60,471 bases of DNA, taken from NCBI GenBank assembly GCA_003151975.1, contig PLZD01000055.1, positions 1 to 60,471 on the forward strand. The letters run 5' to 3'. Positions 17,501-27,800 of the stretch are shown piece by piece (positions within the stretch are counted from its first letter, which is position 1; each line of letters starts with the position of its first letter). Origin of the DNA: Elusimicrobiota bacterium (lineage in GTDB: Bacteria; Elusimicrobiota; Elusimicrobia; UBA1565; UBA9628). The notes below the pieces were generated by a model. The model ran no database searches, was not told where the DNA came from, and was given only the letters and a program-made list of their open reading frames with translations. A program made the translations under genes and the position numbers.

Positions 17501-20500
17501 GCTGCACGCGAAGTTCCTTGAAGGCCAGGAAGCGGCTCAGCGCCATTTCCAGGCGCTCGTCGAGCAGCAGCAGCAGCTGTTTGGCGCGATTTTGTCCGGG
17601 GGCACGGTTCCAGCTCCGGTCTCCGTACCGAGACCGGCACCTGAACGTATGGCGCCTGTGGGCGCCGTTTCGCCGGCTGCGCCGGCGAAGACTCAACAGC
17701 AACCTGTCTCGAATGTCGAACAGATTTTGCTGTCTGTCGTTTCCGAGAAAACGGGATATCCGGCCGAGACTTTGAACGCGGACATGGATCTAGAATCCGA
17801 TCTCGGCATCGACTCGATCAAGCGCGTGGAGATTCTTTCCGCGATTTCGGAGAAACTGCCCAACGCCCCGAAAGTGAAGCCCGAGCATCTCGGCACGCTG
17901 CGGACTTTGAAGCAGATCGTCGCTTTCTTGTCCGCCGGAGCGGTTCAAGCCGCGACGACGCCGGCCGTTCAAGCTCCGGCCTCGAACGTCGAGCAGATCC
18001 TTTTGTCTGTGGTCTCCGAGAAGACCGGTTATCCGGCCGAGACGCTCAACGCCGACATGGATCTCGAGTCCGACCTCGGCATCGACTCGATCAAGCGCGT
18101 GGAAATTCTGTCGGCGATCTCGGAGAAGCTCCCGAACGCTCCCAAAGTGAAGCCCGAGCATCTCGGCACGCTGCGGACTTTGAAGCAGATCGTCGCGTTC
18201 TTGTCCGCGGGAGGAGGCGTTCAGGCCGCGCCCGCGCCGGCGGCGGTCAATAATGTCGAACAGATTCTGCTCGGAGTCGTTTCTGAAAAAACCGGCTATC
18301 CCGCGGAGACGCTCAACCCCGACATGGACTTGGAGTCGGACCTAGGCATCGACTCGATCAAGCGCGTGGAGATTCTGTCCGCGATTTCGGAGAAGCTCCC
18401 GAACGCCCCGAAAGTGAAGCCTGAACATCTTGGAACGCTGCGAACGCTGAAACAGATAGTGGCATTCCTAAGCGAGGGTGGTGATGTTAAAACGTCGGCG
18501 ACGCAGTCGCCGACGCGGCGCCCACAGGCGCCATCCGTTCAGCCGCCGGTCACCGAATCAGTTCTCGTTCGCTCCGTTCTCCGGGCAGTAGACCTGGACT
18601 CGTCTCCGCGCGAAAAGCTTTCGGTGGCGAACGCCCCGATCTTGATCGTCGACGACGGCTCGCTCTTGAGCGCGGCCGTCGTCAAGACGCTGTCCGCGAA
18701 AGGTCTTTCCGCGAAACTGATCCCGCTCGACGAGGGGAATCTCCCGGAGACTCTCGGCGGCCTCGTGATCATCGCGCCCGCCCACCGCTTGGCGGCCGAC
18801 GGCCTTTGGGATGAATCCTCCGAGACGTTCTTGAAGAAGAGCTTTGCGCTCGTCAAACGCGCGGCCAAGGCTTTGCGCACGGGCGGCAAGTCCGGCGGCG
18901 CGATATTTGCGACCGTTTCTCGGCTTGACGGGTCGTTCGGCCTTTCGGGTCTCAAGCTCGAGCAGGATCCGACGCTGGGCGCTTTGGCGGGCCTCGCGAA
19001 GACCGCCGCTTTTGAGTGGCCCGAGGTCGCCTGCAAGGCAATCGACGCCGCCTCCGATTGGAACGACGCGGGCGTCGTCTGCGATGAGGTTCTGCTCCGC
19101 GGCCCGCTCGAGGTCGGCCTGTCCGCTCTCGGGCGCAAGACGCTGAGGCTCGAGGATTCTCCGCAGGACGGCCGGGAGGCCGCGCCGTTCGCGCCGGGCG
19201 ACGTCGTGCTCGTGACCGGCGGAGCCCGCGGCGTGACGGCAGAGTGCGCCGTCGCGCTTGCCAAGTCTTGCCGGCCGACCATCATCGCCTGGGGCCGCAC
19301 GGCGCTGGTGACTGAGCCGGACTGGGCCCAAGACCGCCAAGACGAAACCTCTCTCAAAAAAGCCGTCGCGGCCGCAGTTCCCGGGCTGCCGCCGAAGGAG
19401 ATCGGCCGTAGAGCCGCTCAGATCCTGGCCTGCCGCGAAGCTCGCGCGCAGCTCGCGCGCATGGAAGCGGCCGGCGCGAAGGCCGTCTACATGGCCGTCG
19501 ACGCGCTGGACGGGCGCGCGGTCAAGGACGCTCTCGCCAAGATTTCGCGCGAGCACGGACCGATCCGCGGACTGATCCACGGCGCCGGAGTCCTCGCCGA
19601 TAAGCTGATCGAGGAGAAGACCCAGGCGCAGTTCGACGCGGTGTTCGACACGAAGGTCGCGGGCTTGCGTCGGATATTGTCCGAGCTCGATCTCAAGGCG
19701 CTGAAATCCATCGCCCTGTTCTCCTCGACGACGGCGCGCCTGGGCCGGACCGGCCAGAGCGACTACGCGATGGCCAACGAGGCGCTCAACAAGACCGCGC
19801 AGCTCTTGTCGCGCCGCTTGCCGGAGTGCCGCGTCGCGGCGTTCGGCTGGGGGCCGTGGGACGGCGGCATGGTCACCGCCGGGCTCAAGAAAATCTTCGC
19901 GGCCGAGGGCGTCGAGGTCATCGGACTTAAGGCGGGCGGCGCGCTTCTGGCCGCCGAGCTCGGCTCGTCGGCGCGCTCCGCCGAACTCGTGATTCTCGCG
20001 CAAAAGGCGTCCGGAGGAGGTGGATTGCCGAAGGTCCTCGAGCGCGTTCTGACTTTGGAGGAATTCCCGTTTCTTTCATCTCACGTTATCAACGGGCGGG
20101 CCGTGCTGCCGATGGCCGTCATTGCCGAACTCTTCGCGCACGCGGCCCTCCACGGCAATCCCGGGCTCGCGTTCCACGGTCTCGATGATCTGCGCATCAT
20201 GAAGGGAGTGCTGCTCGACGGCAAGCCGTACTCCGTCTCCGTGCACGCGGGCAAGGCCCGGCGTTCCGAGAGCGGCTATGCCGTGCCCGTCGAGCTGCGC
20301 GGCAAGGACTCGGTCCTGCACGCCAACGCGCAGGTAGTGCTCGCCGCGCGCCTGCCGCAGGCGCCGCAGGCCGGACTCGCTCCGGCGCTGGAGCCTTACG
20401 CGATGACGCCCGAGAAGGCTTATCGCGAGGTCCTCTTCCACGGCGACGACATGCGCTTCATTCACACGATCTCGGGCTGCTCGGCGGACGGCATCGTCGT

Positions 20501-20867
20501 GGAGTCGCGCGGGGCGCTGCCGCCGCAATCGTGGGTGCGATCGCCGTGGCGCGATCGCTGGGCCTGCGATCCGGCGGCGTTGGATGCGGCCTTCCAGGCG
20601 ATGATTCTGTGGAGCTACCAGCGCCGCGGCGCCGGCTGCCTGCCGAGCGGGGCGGGCCGACTGCGCCAGTACCGCGATTTCCCGGCGGGCGGCGTGCGCG
20701 TCAGCGCGCGCATCGTCAAGCAGAACGACGGCTCGGCGACGGCCGACGTCGAGTTCCTCGATTCCGAGGGACGCGTCGTGGCCGCGATCAAAGAACTGGA
20801 ATGCACGGTGGACGCCTCGCTCAACAAGGCGTTCCGCCGCAATTCGCTTGCCGGAACCATTTCCTAG
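14550..20867 (+). CDS. pfaA: PfaA-like polyunsaturated lipid synthase, KS-AT-ACP3-KR-DH
   Basis: A 2105-aa iterative synthase. Domains: ketosynthase about 10-460 with Cys210 in DAACGSS and His in EAHGTGT and GHTKAAAG; malonyl acyltransferase about 555-860 with Ser662 in GHSYGE; a Pro/Gln-rich linker; three ACPs at 1054-1130, 1145-1221 and 1234-1310 with phosphopantetheine serines at 1089, 1180 and 1269 (LGIDSIK); a non-catalytic then catalytic ketoreductase about 1340-1780 with VTGGARGVTA and Tyr1739; and a PKS-type dehydratase about 1825-2100 with His1845 in HVINGRAVLP and a DPAALDAAFQ motif. This is the standard PfaA plan with three ACPs, fewer than the five or six of many EPA synthases. 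A partner PPTase must be elsewhere. The stop overlaps AGGAGG for the next gene. Confidence 0.93.
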   Translation: MSEHDDKQVPLAIIGIGCMFPKADGQQRFWANIKGKVDAITEVPPSHWSAEDYFDADPKKPDYTYSKRGGFLEPVEFDPTEFGVTPAAIEATDSAQLLGLVTAGLALKDAGYGPDREFDRKRVSVILGVTGTLELVVPLGARLGHPIWRKALKEHGIEGPAAESIIEHIKDGYVPWQENSFPGLLGNVVSGRIANRFNFGGTNCTVDAACGSSLSAAHLASLELGSRRSSMVVTGGVDCFNDIFMFMCFSKTPALSPTGNAKPFDKGADGTILGEGLGMVVLKRLDDAEKDGDRIYAVLKGVGSSSDGRGKSIYAPSAEGQTNALREAYRVSGVSPASVELVEAHGTGTIAGDGAELEGLTQVYREARSEGTWCALGSVKSMIGHTKAAAGSAGMIKAALSLYHKVLPPTIKVSEPLAPLAQGSTPFYLSTEKRPWLSDGPRRAAISALGFGGSNFHVVLEEHRPQKTEIDWDGDVQIAAFSGASAEAVKAAVSSWGPAMSWDEVRVKAMESRASFKSSDEFRLCVVIEKGKVLGKTLKSALDTLASGKNSDGVFFGKGTSSNVAVLFSGQGSQYVGMGRDVVCQFPRAHQAVERADASDAARRLSSFIYPQPSLDAKLKEAQETALRSTDIAQPALGAIGLGLYRVLEHFGLKPSAFAGHSYGELAALCAAGRYSEQDLQTLSRLRGKLMAGDGGDRGAMLAVAAPLADVERALSEEGLDLVIANKNAPEQCVLSGRTSEIERAGELLSRRGLRGVRLPVSAAFHSALVASAAKPLREALERVALAPASAPVYANKIAQVYPNSDSESRDLLASQLASSVEFTKMVERMFDDGARVFLEVGPGARLTGLVGKILAGKEHAALAVDASAGRKSGIADLALALAALAAAGSPIKLALWEDGEKGVKRIVEKKKSKISVKLTGANYRSTKPSSKPPVMVAAPAASAASPVYSAPLQSAPAGFLPEALRAAQESLNTLQKMQEQTASLHAKFLEGQEAAQRHFQALVEQQQQLFGAILSGGTVPAPVSVPRPAPERMAPVGAVSPAAPAKTQQQPVSNVEQILLSVVSEKTGYPAETLNADMDLESDLGIDSIKRVEILSAISEKLPNAPKVKPEHLGTLRTLKQIVAFLSAGAVQAATTPAVQAPASNVEQILLSVVSEKTGYPAETLNADMDLESDLGIDSIKRVEILSAISEKLPNAPKVKPEHLGTLRTLKQIVAFLSAGGGVQAAPAPAAVNNVEQILLGVVSEKTGYPAETLNPDMDLESDLGIDSIKRVEILSAISEKLPNAPKVKPEHLGTLRTLKQIVAFLSEGGDVKTSATQSPTRRPQAPSVQPPVTESVLVRSVLRAVDLDSSPREKLSVANAPILIVDDGSLLSAAVVKTLSAKGLSAKLIPLDEGNLPETLGGLVIIAPAHRLAADGLWDESSETFLKKSFALVKRAAKALRTGGKSGGAIFATVSRLDGSFGLSGLKLEQDPTLGALAGLAKTAAFEWPEVACKAIDAASDWNDAGVVCDEVLLRGPLEVGLSALGRKTLRLEDSPQDGREAAPFAPGDVVLVTGGARGVTAECAVALAKSCRPTIIAWGRTALVTEPDWAQDRQDETSLKKAVAAAVPGLPPKEIGRRAAQILACREARAQLARMEAAGAKAVYMAVDALDGRAVKDALAKISREHGPIRGLIHGAGVLADKLIEEKTQAQFDAVFDTKVAGLRRILSELDLKALKSIALFSSTTARLGRTGQSDYAMANEALNKTAQLLSRRLPECRVAAFGWGPWDGGMVTAGLKKIFAAEGVEVIGLKAGGALLAAELGSSARSAELVILAQKASGGGGLPKVLERVLTLEEFPFLSSHVINGRAVLPMAVIAELFAHAALHGNPGLAFHGLDDLRIMKGVLLDGKPYSVSVHAGKARRSESGYAVPVELRGKDSVLHANAQVVLAARLPQAPQAGLAPALEPYAMTPEKAYREVLFHGDDMRFIHTISGCSADGIVVESRGALPPQSWVRSPWRDRWACDPAALDAAFQAMILWSYQRRGAGCLPSGAGRLRQYRDFPAGGVRVSARIVKQNDGSATADVEFLDSEGRVVAAIKELECTVDASLNKAFRRNSLAGTIS
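17709..18479 (+). repeat. Three in-frame ACP repeats
   Basis: Three units begin at 17709, 17982 and 18249 (periods 273 and 267 nt), each encoding one 77-residue ACP. Units 1 and 2 encode the same protein over 77 residues, and unit 3 differs at about four positions. At DNA level the 5' halves differ by many silent changes, while about the last 50-60 nt of units 1 and 2 are nearly identical. Confidence 0.9.
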
Positions 20868-20883
20868 GAGGACGCAAAGCCGA

Positions 20884-21852
20884 ATGACGATTAGAGCCGT
20901 CGTTTCAACTCTCATTTTGACGCTCGCCGCCGGCTGCGGCGGCGGGCAGGTCAAGGATAAGCCAAAGCCCGACACCGCGGCGCACTCCGCGGTCGCGCAC
21001 AAGGCGCTCCATGCCGAGGAGACCGGGGAGCCGCAAGGCCCCCAGGCCGCGCCCGAGGTCGAGCCCGTCAAAGCCAAGGTCCTCAACAAGGACGCGACCA
21101 AGGGCTGCACTTGGATCGAGAGCCAGGGCACCGTCACGGCGGGAGAGCAGGACAGCCGCCATCAAGTTCACGACGCGGCGATTTCCGAGGCCGAGAGAAA
21201 CGCCATGCAGGACTTCCTCGGCGTCGAGGTCAAATCCCGCTTCATGCTCTTCCAACAGGAAGGTCTGAGGGACGAGCAGACCTTGGCCGACAGCCTGCTG
21301 CAGACCACGCGCCTGGGCCGCATCCTCGACGAGACGGTGCTCTCCGAGGGCTTCCAGGACATCCCGGGCTGTCCCGCCTGCCGCTATCAAGTGCGGCTCA
21401 AGGCCTGCATCGTGCCGATCGCCGACAACTCCGACAAGGATTTCCGCGCCGATCTCGACATCTCGCGCACGCGCTTCGTCGACGGCGACGAGGCCAAGAT
21501 TCGGGTCACGACCAACCGCGACTGCTACGTTTACATCTACGACGTGGACCCGGACAAGAACACCAGCATCGTCGTGCCTAACGAGATCGTCCCCGAGGTC
21601 AAGCTCAAGGCCGGCCAGACGTGGGAGTACCCCGACCCCTCGATGAACGGCCGCGTCAAGCTCATCGCGCAGCTCCCCGAGGGCAAGAACGTCTCCGCCG
21701 AGACGATCCGCCTGATCGCGAGCAAGACGCCGCTGCCCATGAAGATGGAGGACCCGGCGGTCGGCGGATACTTGAGCGTCTTGCGCCGTCTCAACGGCTC
21801 CCGAATCGAGTGGACCGAGGAAGCCCAGGCGTTCACCATCTACAAGCACTAA
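20884..21852 (+). CDS. DUF4384 lipoprotein inside the pfa-ole operon
   Basis: A 322-aa predicted lipoprotein: signal peptide MTIRAVVSTLILTLAAGC with a lipobox, then a charged Pro/Lys/Ala-rich stretch. The middle (about 80-190) has SEAERNAMQDFLGVEVKSRF, as in LPP20/FlgP- or CsgG-associated domains. The last 120 residues match DUF4384: IRVTTNRDCYVYIYDVDPDK and VVPNEI...LKAGQTWEYPD. DUF4384 domains usually occur in secreted or envelope proteins, not lipid synthases. ATG 20884 follows AGGAGG at 20866-20871 (12-nt gap). It lies between the two megasynthase genes and its stop is 10 nt before the next start, so it is surely co-transcribed. It might link product export or membrane placement to synthesis, which is inference. 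Confidence 0.8.
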   Translation: MTIRAVVSTLILTLAAGCGGGQVKDKPKPDTAAHSAVAHKALHAEETGEPQGPQAAPEVEPVKAKVLNKDATKGCTWIESQGTVTAGEQDSRHQVHDAAISEAERNAMQDFLGVEVKSRFMLFQQEGLRDEQTLADSLLQTTRLGRILDETVLSEGFQDIPGCPACRYQVRLKACIVPIADNSDKDFRADLDISRTRFVDGDEAKIRVTTNRDCYVYIYDVDPDKNTSIVVPNEIVPEVKLKAGQTWEYPDPSMNGRVKLIAQLPEGKNVSAETIRLIASKTPLPMKMEDPAVGGYLSVLRRLNGSRIEWTEEAQAFTIYKH

Positions 21853-21862
21853 GGAAAAAAAG

Positions 21863-24800
21863 TTGAAGCGCAACTCGCCGGTCGCGATCGTCGGTATCGG
21901 AGGCGTCTTTCCGGACGCTCCCGATCTCGACGGCTTCTGGCGCAACATCGCGGCGCGCCGCTGCGCGTCCCGCGAGGTCCCCGAGGGGCGCTGGCTCATC
22001 TCGAAGGCCGAGGCCTTCAGCCCGCAGAAGGGCGCCCCAGATAAGGTCTACTCGCTTAACGCCTGCCTGATCGACGGTTTTCGGTTCGATCCGCGCGGCC
22101 TCGATCTCGATGCGGCTCTGCTCACAAGGCTCGACCCGGTTTTTCATCTCGGGCTTCACGCGGCCCGTGAAGCCTGGGAAGACGCCGCGGTCAAAGGACT
22201 CGACCGCTCGCGCGTGGGCGTCGTCATCGGCAACATCGCGCTGCCTACCGACGCTTCCTCGGCGCTGACACGCGAGCTGCTGCTGCCGTTGTTCGAGGAG
22301 AAGGTCCTCGGGCGCCGGATCGCGCCGTTCGCCGACCGCACCGAGCCGCTCAACCGCTTCGTCGCCGGGCTTCCCGCCGGGCTGATCGCGCAAGCCCTGG
22401 GCCTCGGCGGCGGCGCGTACGCTTTGGACGCGGCCTGCGCCTCTTCGCTCTACGCGATCAAGCTCGCGGTCGAGGAGCTCCGCGCGGGACGCGCGGACGC
22501 GGTCGTGACCGGCGGCGTCTCCCGGCCGGAGAGCCTCTACACGCAGATGGGCTTCTCCCAGCTGCGCGCGCTTTCGGCGCGCGGAATTCCGTCGCCGTTT
22601 GACGCCGCGGCCGACGGCCTCATCGTCGGCGAGGGCGCCGGCATGTTCGTGCTCAAGCGCCTCGACGACGCGCTCGCCGCCGGCGACAAGATCTACGGCG
22701 TGATCCGCGGCATCGGGCTGTCCAACGACGTCGGCGGCAGCCTGCTTGCGCCCAACACGGTGGGCCAGCTGCGCGCGATGCGCTCGGCGTACAAAGAGTC
22801 GGGCTGGTCTCCGTCGGACGTGGACTACATCGAGTGCCACGCCACCGGAACGCCGACGGGCGATCCCATCGAGGTCGCCTCCCTCAAGGCGTTATGGGGA
22901 GAACGCGGCTGGACCGCCGGCCAATGCGCGCTGGGCTCGGTCAAGTCGAACGTCGGCCATCTGCTGACCGCGGCGGGTGCTGCCGGTCTCATGAAAGTCC
23001 TTCTCGGCTTCAAGCACAAGAGCCTGCCGCCCACGGCCAATTTCGAGAAGACCGGCCCGCTCATCGATCTGCGCGAGAGCCCCTTCCGCGTGCAGAGCGA
23101 GGCGGCGCCGTGGAGCCGCCGCGCGGAGAAGACGCCGCGCCGCGCCGCGATCAGCGCCTTCGGCTTCGGCGGCATCAACGCGCACGTGCTCGTCGAGGAA
23201 TTCGCCGAGCGGCGAAATTCCTCTCGACGCGTTCCGCGCAAGACCGCGCCTCCCGCCTCGGTCCCAATTGCCATTGTTGGGATGGAGGCGCGCTTCGGGC
23301 CGCTCGACGGCCTGCGCGATTTTCAGGAGGCCGTGCTCTCCGGCCGCGAGCTCGAGCCGACGGCTCCGAAGGAGCGCTGGTGGGGCCTGCCGCAATCGGA
23401 GCGCTTCAAGGGCTTCTGCCTGCCCTCGGTCGGCGTGCGCTCCCAAGACTACCGTATCCCTCCGAAAGAAATCGAGGAGATGCTGCCCCAGCAGCTGCTG
23501 ATGCTCGACACGGCGGCCAAGGCGATCGCCGACGCGCGTCTGCCCGAGGCCGGCCGCGACCGCATGGGCGTCTTCGTCGGCATCGGCCTCGATCTCAACA
23601 CGACCAATTTCGATTTTCGCTGGGACCTGGCCAATCGCGCGGACGCCTGGGCCAAGGAAATGGGCTGGACGCTCGATGAAGGCGAGCGCGCGAGGCTCGT
23701 GGAAGCCCTGCGCGGCGCCGCGGGGCCCGCGCTCTCGGCCAACCGCACGATGGGCGCGCTCGGGGGCATCGTCGCCAGCCGCGTGGCCCGTGAGTTCGGC
23801 GCCGGCGGACCGAGCTTTACCGTCTCTTCCGAGGAGACCTCGGGCCTGCGAGCGCTGGAGGTCGCGGTGCGCGCCCTTCAGCGCGGCGAGCTCGACAGCG
23901 CGCTGGTCGGCGCCGTCGACATCGCGGGCGACTGCCGCGCGGTCCTGGCCGCGCACGAGGGGCGGCCTTACGATCTCGACGGCCGCGCCCGGCCTTTCGA
24001 CGCCGCATCAACTGGGACCGCGATAGGGGAAGGCGCCGCGGCGGTCGTGCTCAAGCGGTTGGACGACGCGGTGCGCGACGGCGACCGCGTCTACGCCGTG
24101 ATCGCGGGCATGGGCTCAGCGTCCGGCGGTCTCGACTCTTATGCATCAGCCTTGCGCCGCGCCTATGACGACGCGCGCGTGGATCCTTCCCGCGTCGCTT
24201 ATCTCGAGACGCACGGCAGCGGCACTCCCGCCGAAGACCGGGCCGAAGCGGCGGCGCTGACCGAGTTTTTCGGCATCGCCTCGACGGGCTTGCGCTGTGC
24301 CTTGGGCGCGGTCAAGGCGCAGATCGGCCACGCCGGCGCGGCGTCGGGCCTCGCGGGCCTCGTCAAGACGGCGCTGGCGCTCTACCAAGAGATTCTTCCG
24401 CCGCAGCAAGCGTTCGAGCCGATCGCGGAGCTGGCGCGCGCCGACAACCGCTTCCATGTCCCGCTGCGGCCGCAATACTGGCTGCGCAACCGCGCGGAGG
24501 GCCCGCGCCGCGCGGGCGTCAGCGCGATCGGCGTCGACGGCGGCAGCGTCCACGCCGTGCTCGAGGGTTTTGAGCGCGCCAGCGATGAGCCCGCGGTCGC
24601 GCTCGAGCGGCGCCAGCCTTTGGGCTCGCGCGCCGAGGGGCTGTTCGCGCTCGAGGCCGACGACTCGAAGGGTCTGATCTCCGGCTTGAAGTCTTTGAAG
24701 TCCTGGGCCGCGGCCGAGGATCACGCGGCCAGCGCCGAGCTTCTGGCGCGGCGCTGGTGGCGCAAGACCGGGTCGTCGCCGGAGCGCAAGCTCGGCCTGG

Positions 24801-27800
24801 CATTGGTGGCGCGCGACTGGAAGGAACTGCTGGCGCTCGCGGAAACCGCCGAGCGTTCGATCTCGGAGAATCCCGAGCGGCCGATCGCCGGCGACCGTAT
24901 CCATTTCACCTACCGCACGCCGTTGGGGCCCGATGGCCTGTCCTTCGTGTTCCCGGGCTCCGGCAATCAGTACGTCGGTATGGGCATCGAGCTCGGAACC
25001 CAGTGGCCCGAAATCTTGCGCGCGCTCGACGCCGAGAACGGCTACTTGAAGCAGCAGTTCGTGCCCGGGCATTACGCGCCTTGGAATTTCACCTGGCGCG
25101 AGGGCTGGCGCGAGCGCGCCGAGTCCGAGCTCCTGGTGGACTTTAAGTCGATGATCTTCGGCTCGGTCGCGCATGGCGCCGCGATCTCGGACCTCGTGCG
25201 CTCCTTCGGCGTCGAGCCTAAGGCGGTCATCGGCTACAGCCTCGGCGAGACGGCCGGCCTCTTCGCTCTGCGCGCTTGGACCTCGCGCGACGAGATGCTG
25301 CGGCGCATGAACGAATCGTCTTTGTTCGTCAGCGACCTCGCCGGGCCCTGCGACGCCGCGCGCCAATTTTGGAATCTTCCCACGGATGAGCGGGTCGACT
25401 GGGTGCTCGGCGTGATCGATCGGCCCGCCGACTCCGTGCGGCGCGCCCTCAAAGGCATGGAGCGCGCGGCGCTTTTGATCGTGAATGCGCCCGTCGAGTG
25501 CGTGGTCGGCGGCTACAAGAAGGCCGTCGACAGCCTCGTCGAGGGCCTGGGCTGCGTGTTTCTGCCGCTGCAGGGCGTTTCCACGGTTCACTTCCCGGCG
25601 GCCAAGCTCGTCGAGCAGAAATACCGCGACCTGCATCTCCAGCCCACGACCCCCCCGTTGGGGGTGCGCTTCTACAGCGGCGTGCTCGGCAAAGCTTACG
25701 AGGTCACGCGCGAGTCGGCCGCGGACTCGATCACGGCCCAGGCGGTCAAGGGCTTCGATTTTTCGGCGCTCATCAAGCAGGCGTACGAGGATGGCTCGCG
25801 CGTCTTCGTGGAGCTCGGCCCGCAGGCGTCGTGCGCGCGCATGATCGCCAAGATCCTCGGTCCCCTGCCGCACGCGGCCAAGTCGGCGTGCGTGCGCGGG
25901 CAGGATCAAGCGTCGACGATCCTGCGCCTGCTGGCCTTCCTGATCGCCGAGCGCGTGCCCGTCGATCTTGGCGCGCTCTATGGTCAGCCGACGCTGTGCG
26001 TGGGGCATCGCGAGAGCGCGCGGCCTGAGAAGAACGCGTGGGCGACGCTCGGTGGACGGCCCTTCGCCCGACTCGATTTTAAGCCGAAACAGTTTGTCCC
26101 GCAAGCTCCCAAAATCTCCGGGCCGATCATTCCATCGTTCGTTCCACCAGCTCCCATTTCAAGACCGGCGATCACGGTCTCGAATATTGCGCCTGCTGCG
26201 GGCCCCGCTCGCGCCGTTCCCTCATCCATTGCCACTCTTGATCCGGCGCGAGCGGTCTCAACGAATTTATTGAACTCCGAGACGGCGAAAGTGAAAGCCC
26301 ACGAGACGTTCCTTCGTATCTCCGAGAATTTCGCGGCGTTCCAAGCGAAGAACATCGCTTTCCAAAACTGGCTGATCTCTCAGGCGTCCTCTTCCGGCGT
26401 CTTTCCCGCGCAAGCTCTCCCGCCAAAAGTGTTCATGGATCGCGAAGCGTGCCTCGAGTTCGCCGTCGGCTCGATCGGCAAGGCGCTCGGCGAGAAATTC
26501 GCGCACGTCGATGCCCATCCGACGCGCGTGCGCCTGCCCGCCGAGCCGCTCATGCTCGTCGACCGCATCATCAGCGTCGACGGCGAGCCCAACTCGATGA
26601 AAGCGGGCCGCGTCGTGACCGAGCACGATGTTTTGCCGAACGCGTGGTATCTCGACTGCGGCCGCATTCCGACCTGCATCGCCGTCGAGGCCGGCCAGGC
26701 CGACTTGTTCTTGTCGGGCTATCTCGGCATCGACTCGGAGACGACGGGCCTGGCGGTCTATCGCCTGCTCGACGCGCAAATCGAATTCCATCAGGGCCTG
26801 CCCGCGCCCGGCGACGTCATCCACTACGACATCCGCATCAAGAATTTCGCCCAGCACGAGAACACCTGGCTGTTCTTCTTCGAATACGACAGTTTCGTGT
26901 CAGGGCGTCCGTTGTTGACGATGCGCAAGGGCTGCGCGGGCTTCTTCACGCAGGAAGAGCTCGCGGCCGGCAAGGGAATCGTGTTCACGGAAGAAGAATC
27001 GCGCAAGGTCTCGGGTAAGAAGCCCGCGGATTGGACGCCGCTTGCGCCTTTCTCCGCCGTGGAATCCTACGACGACCGCAAGCTCGAGGCCCTGCGCCGC
27101 GGCGATCTCGCCGGTTGCTTCGGGCCCCAATTCGACGGACTCCAAGTAAAGAATCCTTCTACTTTGCCCAGCGGCCGCATGAAGCTCGTCGACCGCATCC
27201 TCGAGATCGATCCTCAGGGCGGGCGCTACGGCCTCGGGCGAATCATCGGCGAGGCCGACATCCATCCCGATGATTGGCATCTTGTTTGCCATTTCAGCGA
27301 CGACAACGTCATGCCCGGCACTTTGATGTTCGAGTGCTGCCTGCACACCTTGCGCGTGCTGCTGCTGCGCATGGGCTGGGTCGGCGACAAAGACGCCGTC
27401 TGGTATGAGCCCGTGCCCGGCGTGAAGAGCCAGCTCAAGTGCCGCGGCCAGGTTCTGGCGTCGACGAAGAAAGTGACGTACGAGATTTCCGTCAAAGAAT
27501 TGGGCTATGGTCCAGAGCCGTTCGTGATCGCCGACGCGCTGATGTATTCCGACGGCAAGCCGATCGTGCTGATCAGCGACATGTCTTTGCGCATCGGCGG
27601 CCTGAGCCGAACTTCTCTCGAATCTCTGTGGTCGAAGCCCGCGAAGCGAATTCGGAAAGTTCTTTTCGACACCGACCGCATCACGGCATTCGCCATCGGC
27701 AAGCCGTCGGAGGCGTTCGGCGAGCCGTACAAGATCTTCGATTCCGCGCGCGTCATCGCGCGCCTTCCCGGCCCGCCGTACCAATTCCTCGACCGCATCG

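Noticed and set aside
24146-26104. A 652-codon frame antisense to the pfaC-like gene
   Set aside because: Arg/Ala/Glu-rich, no family motifs, and lies entirely opposite conserved domains.
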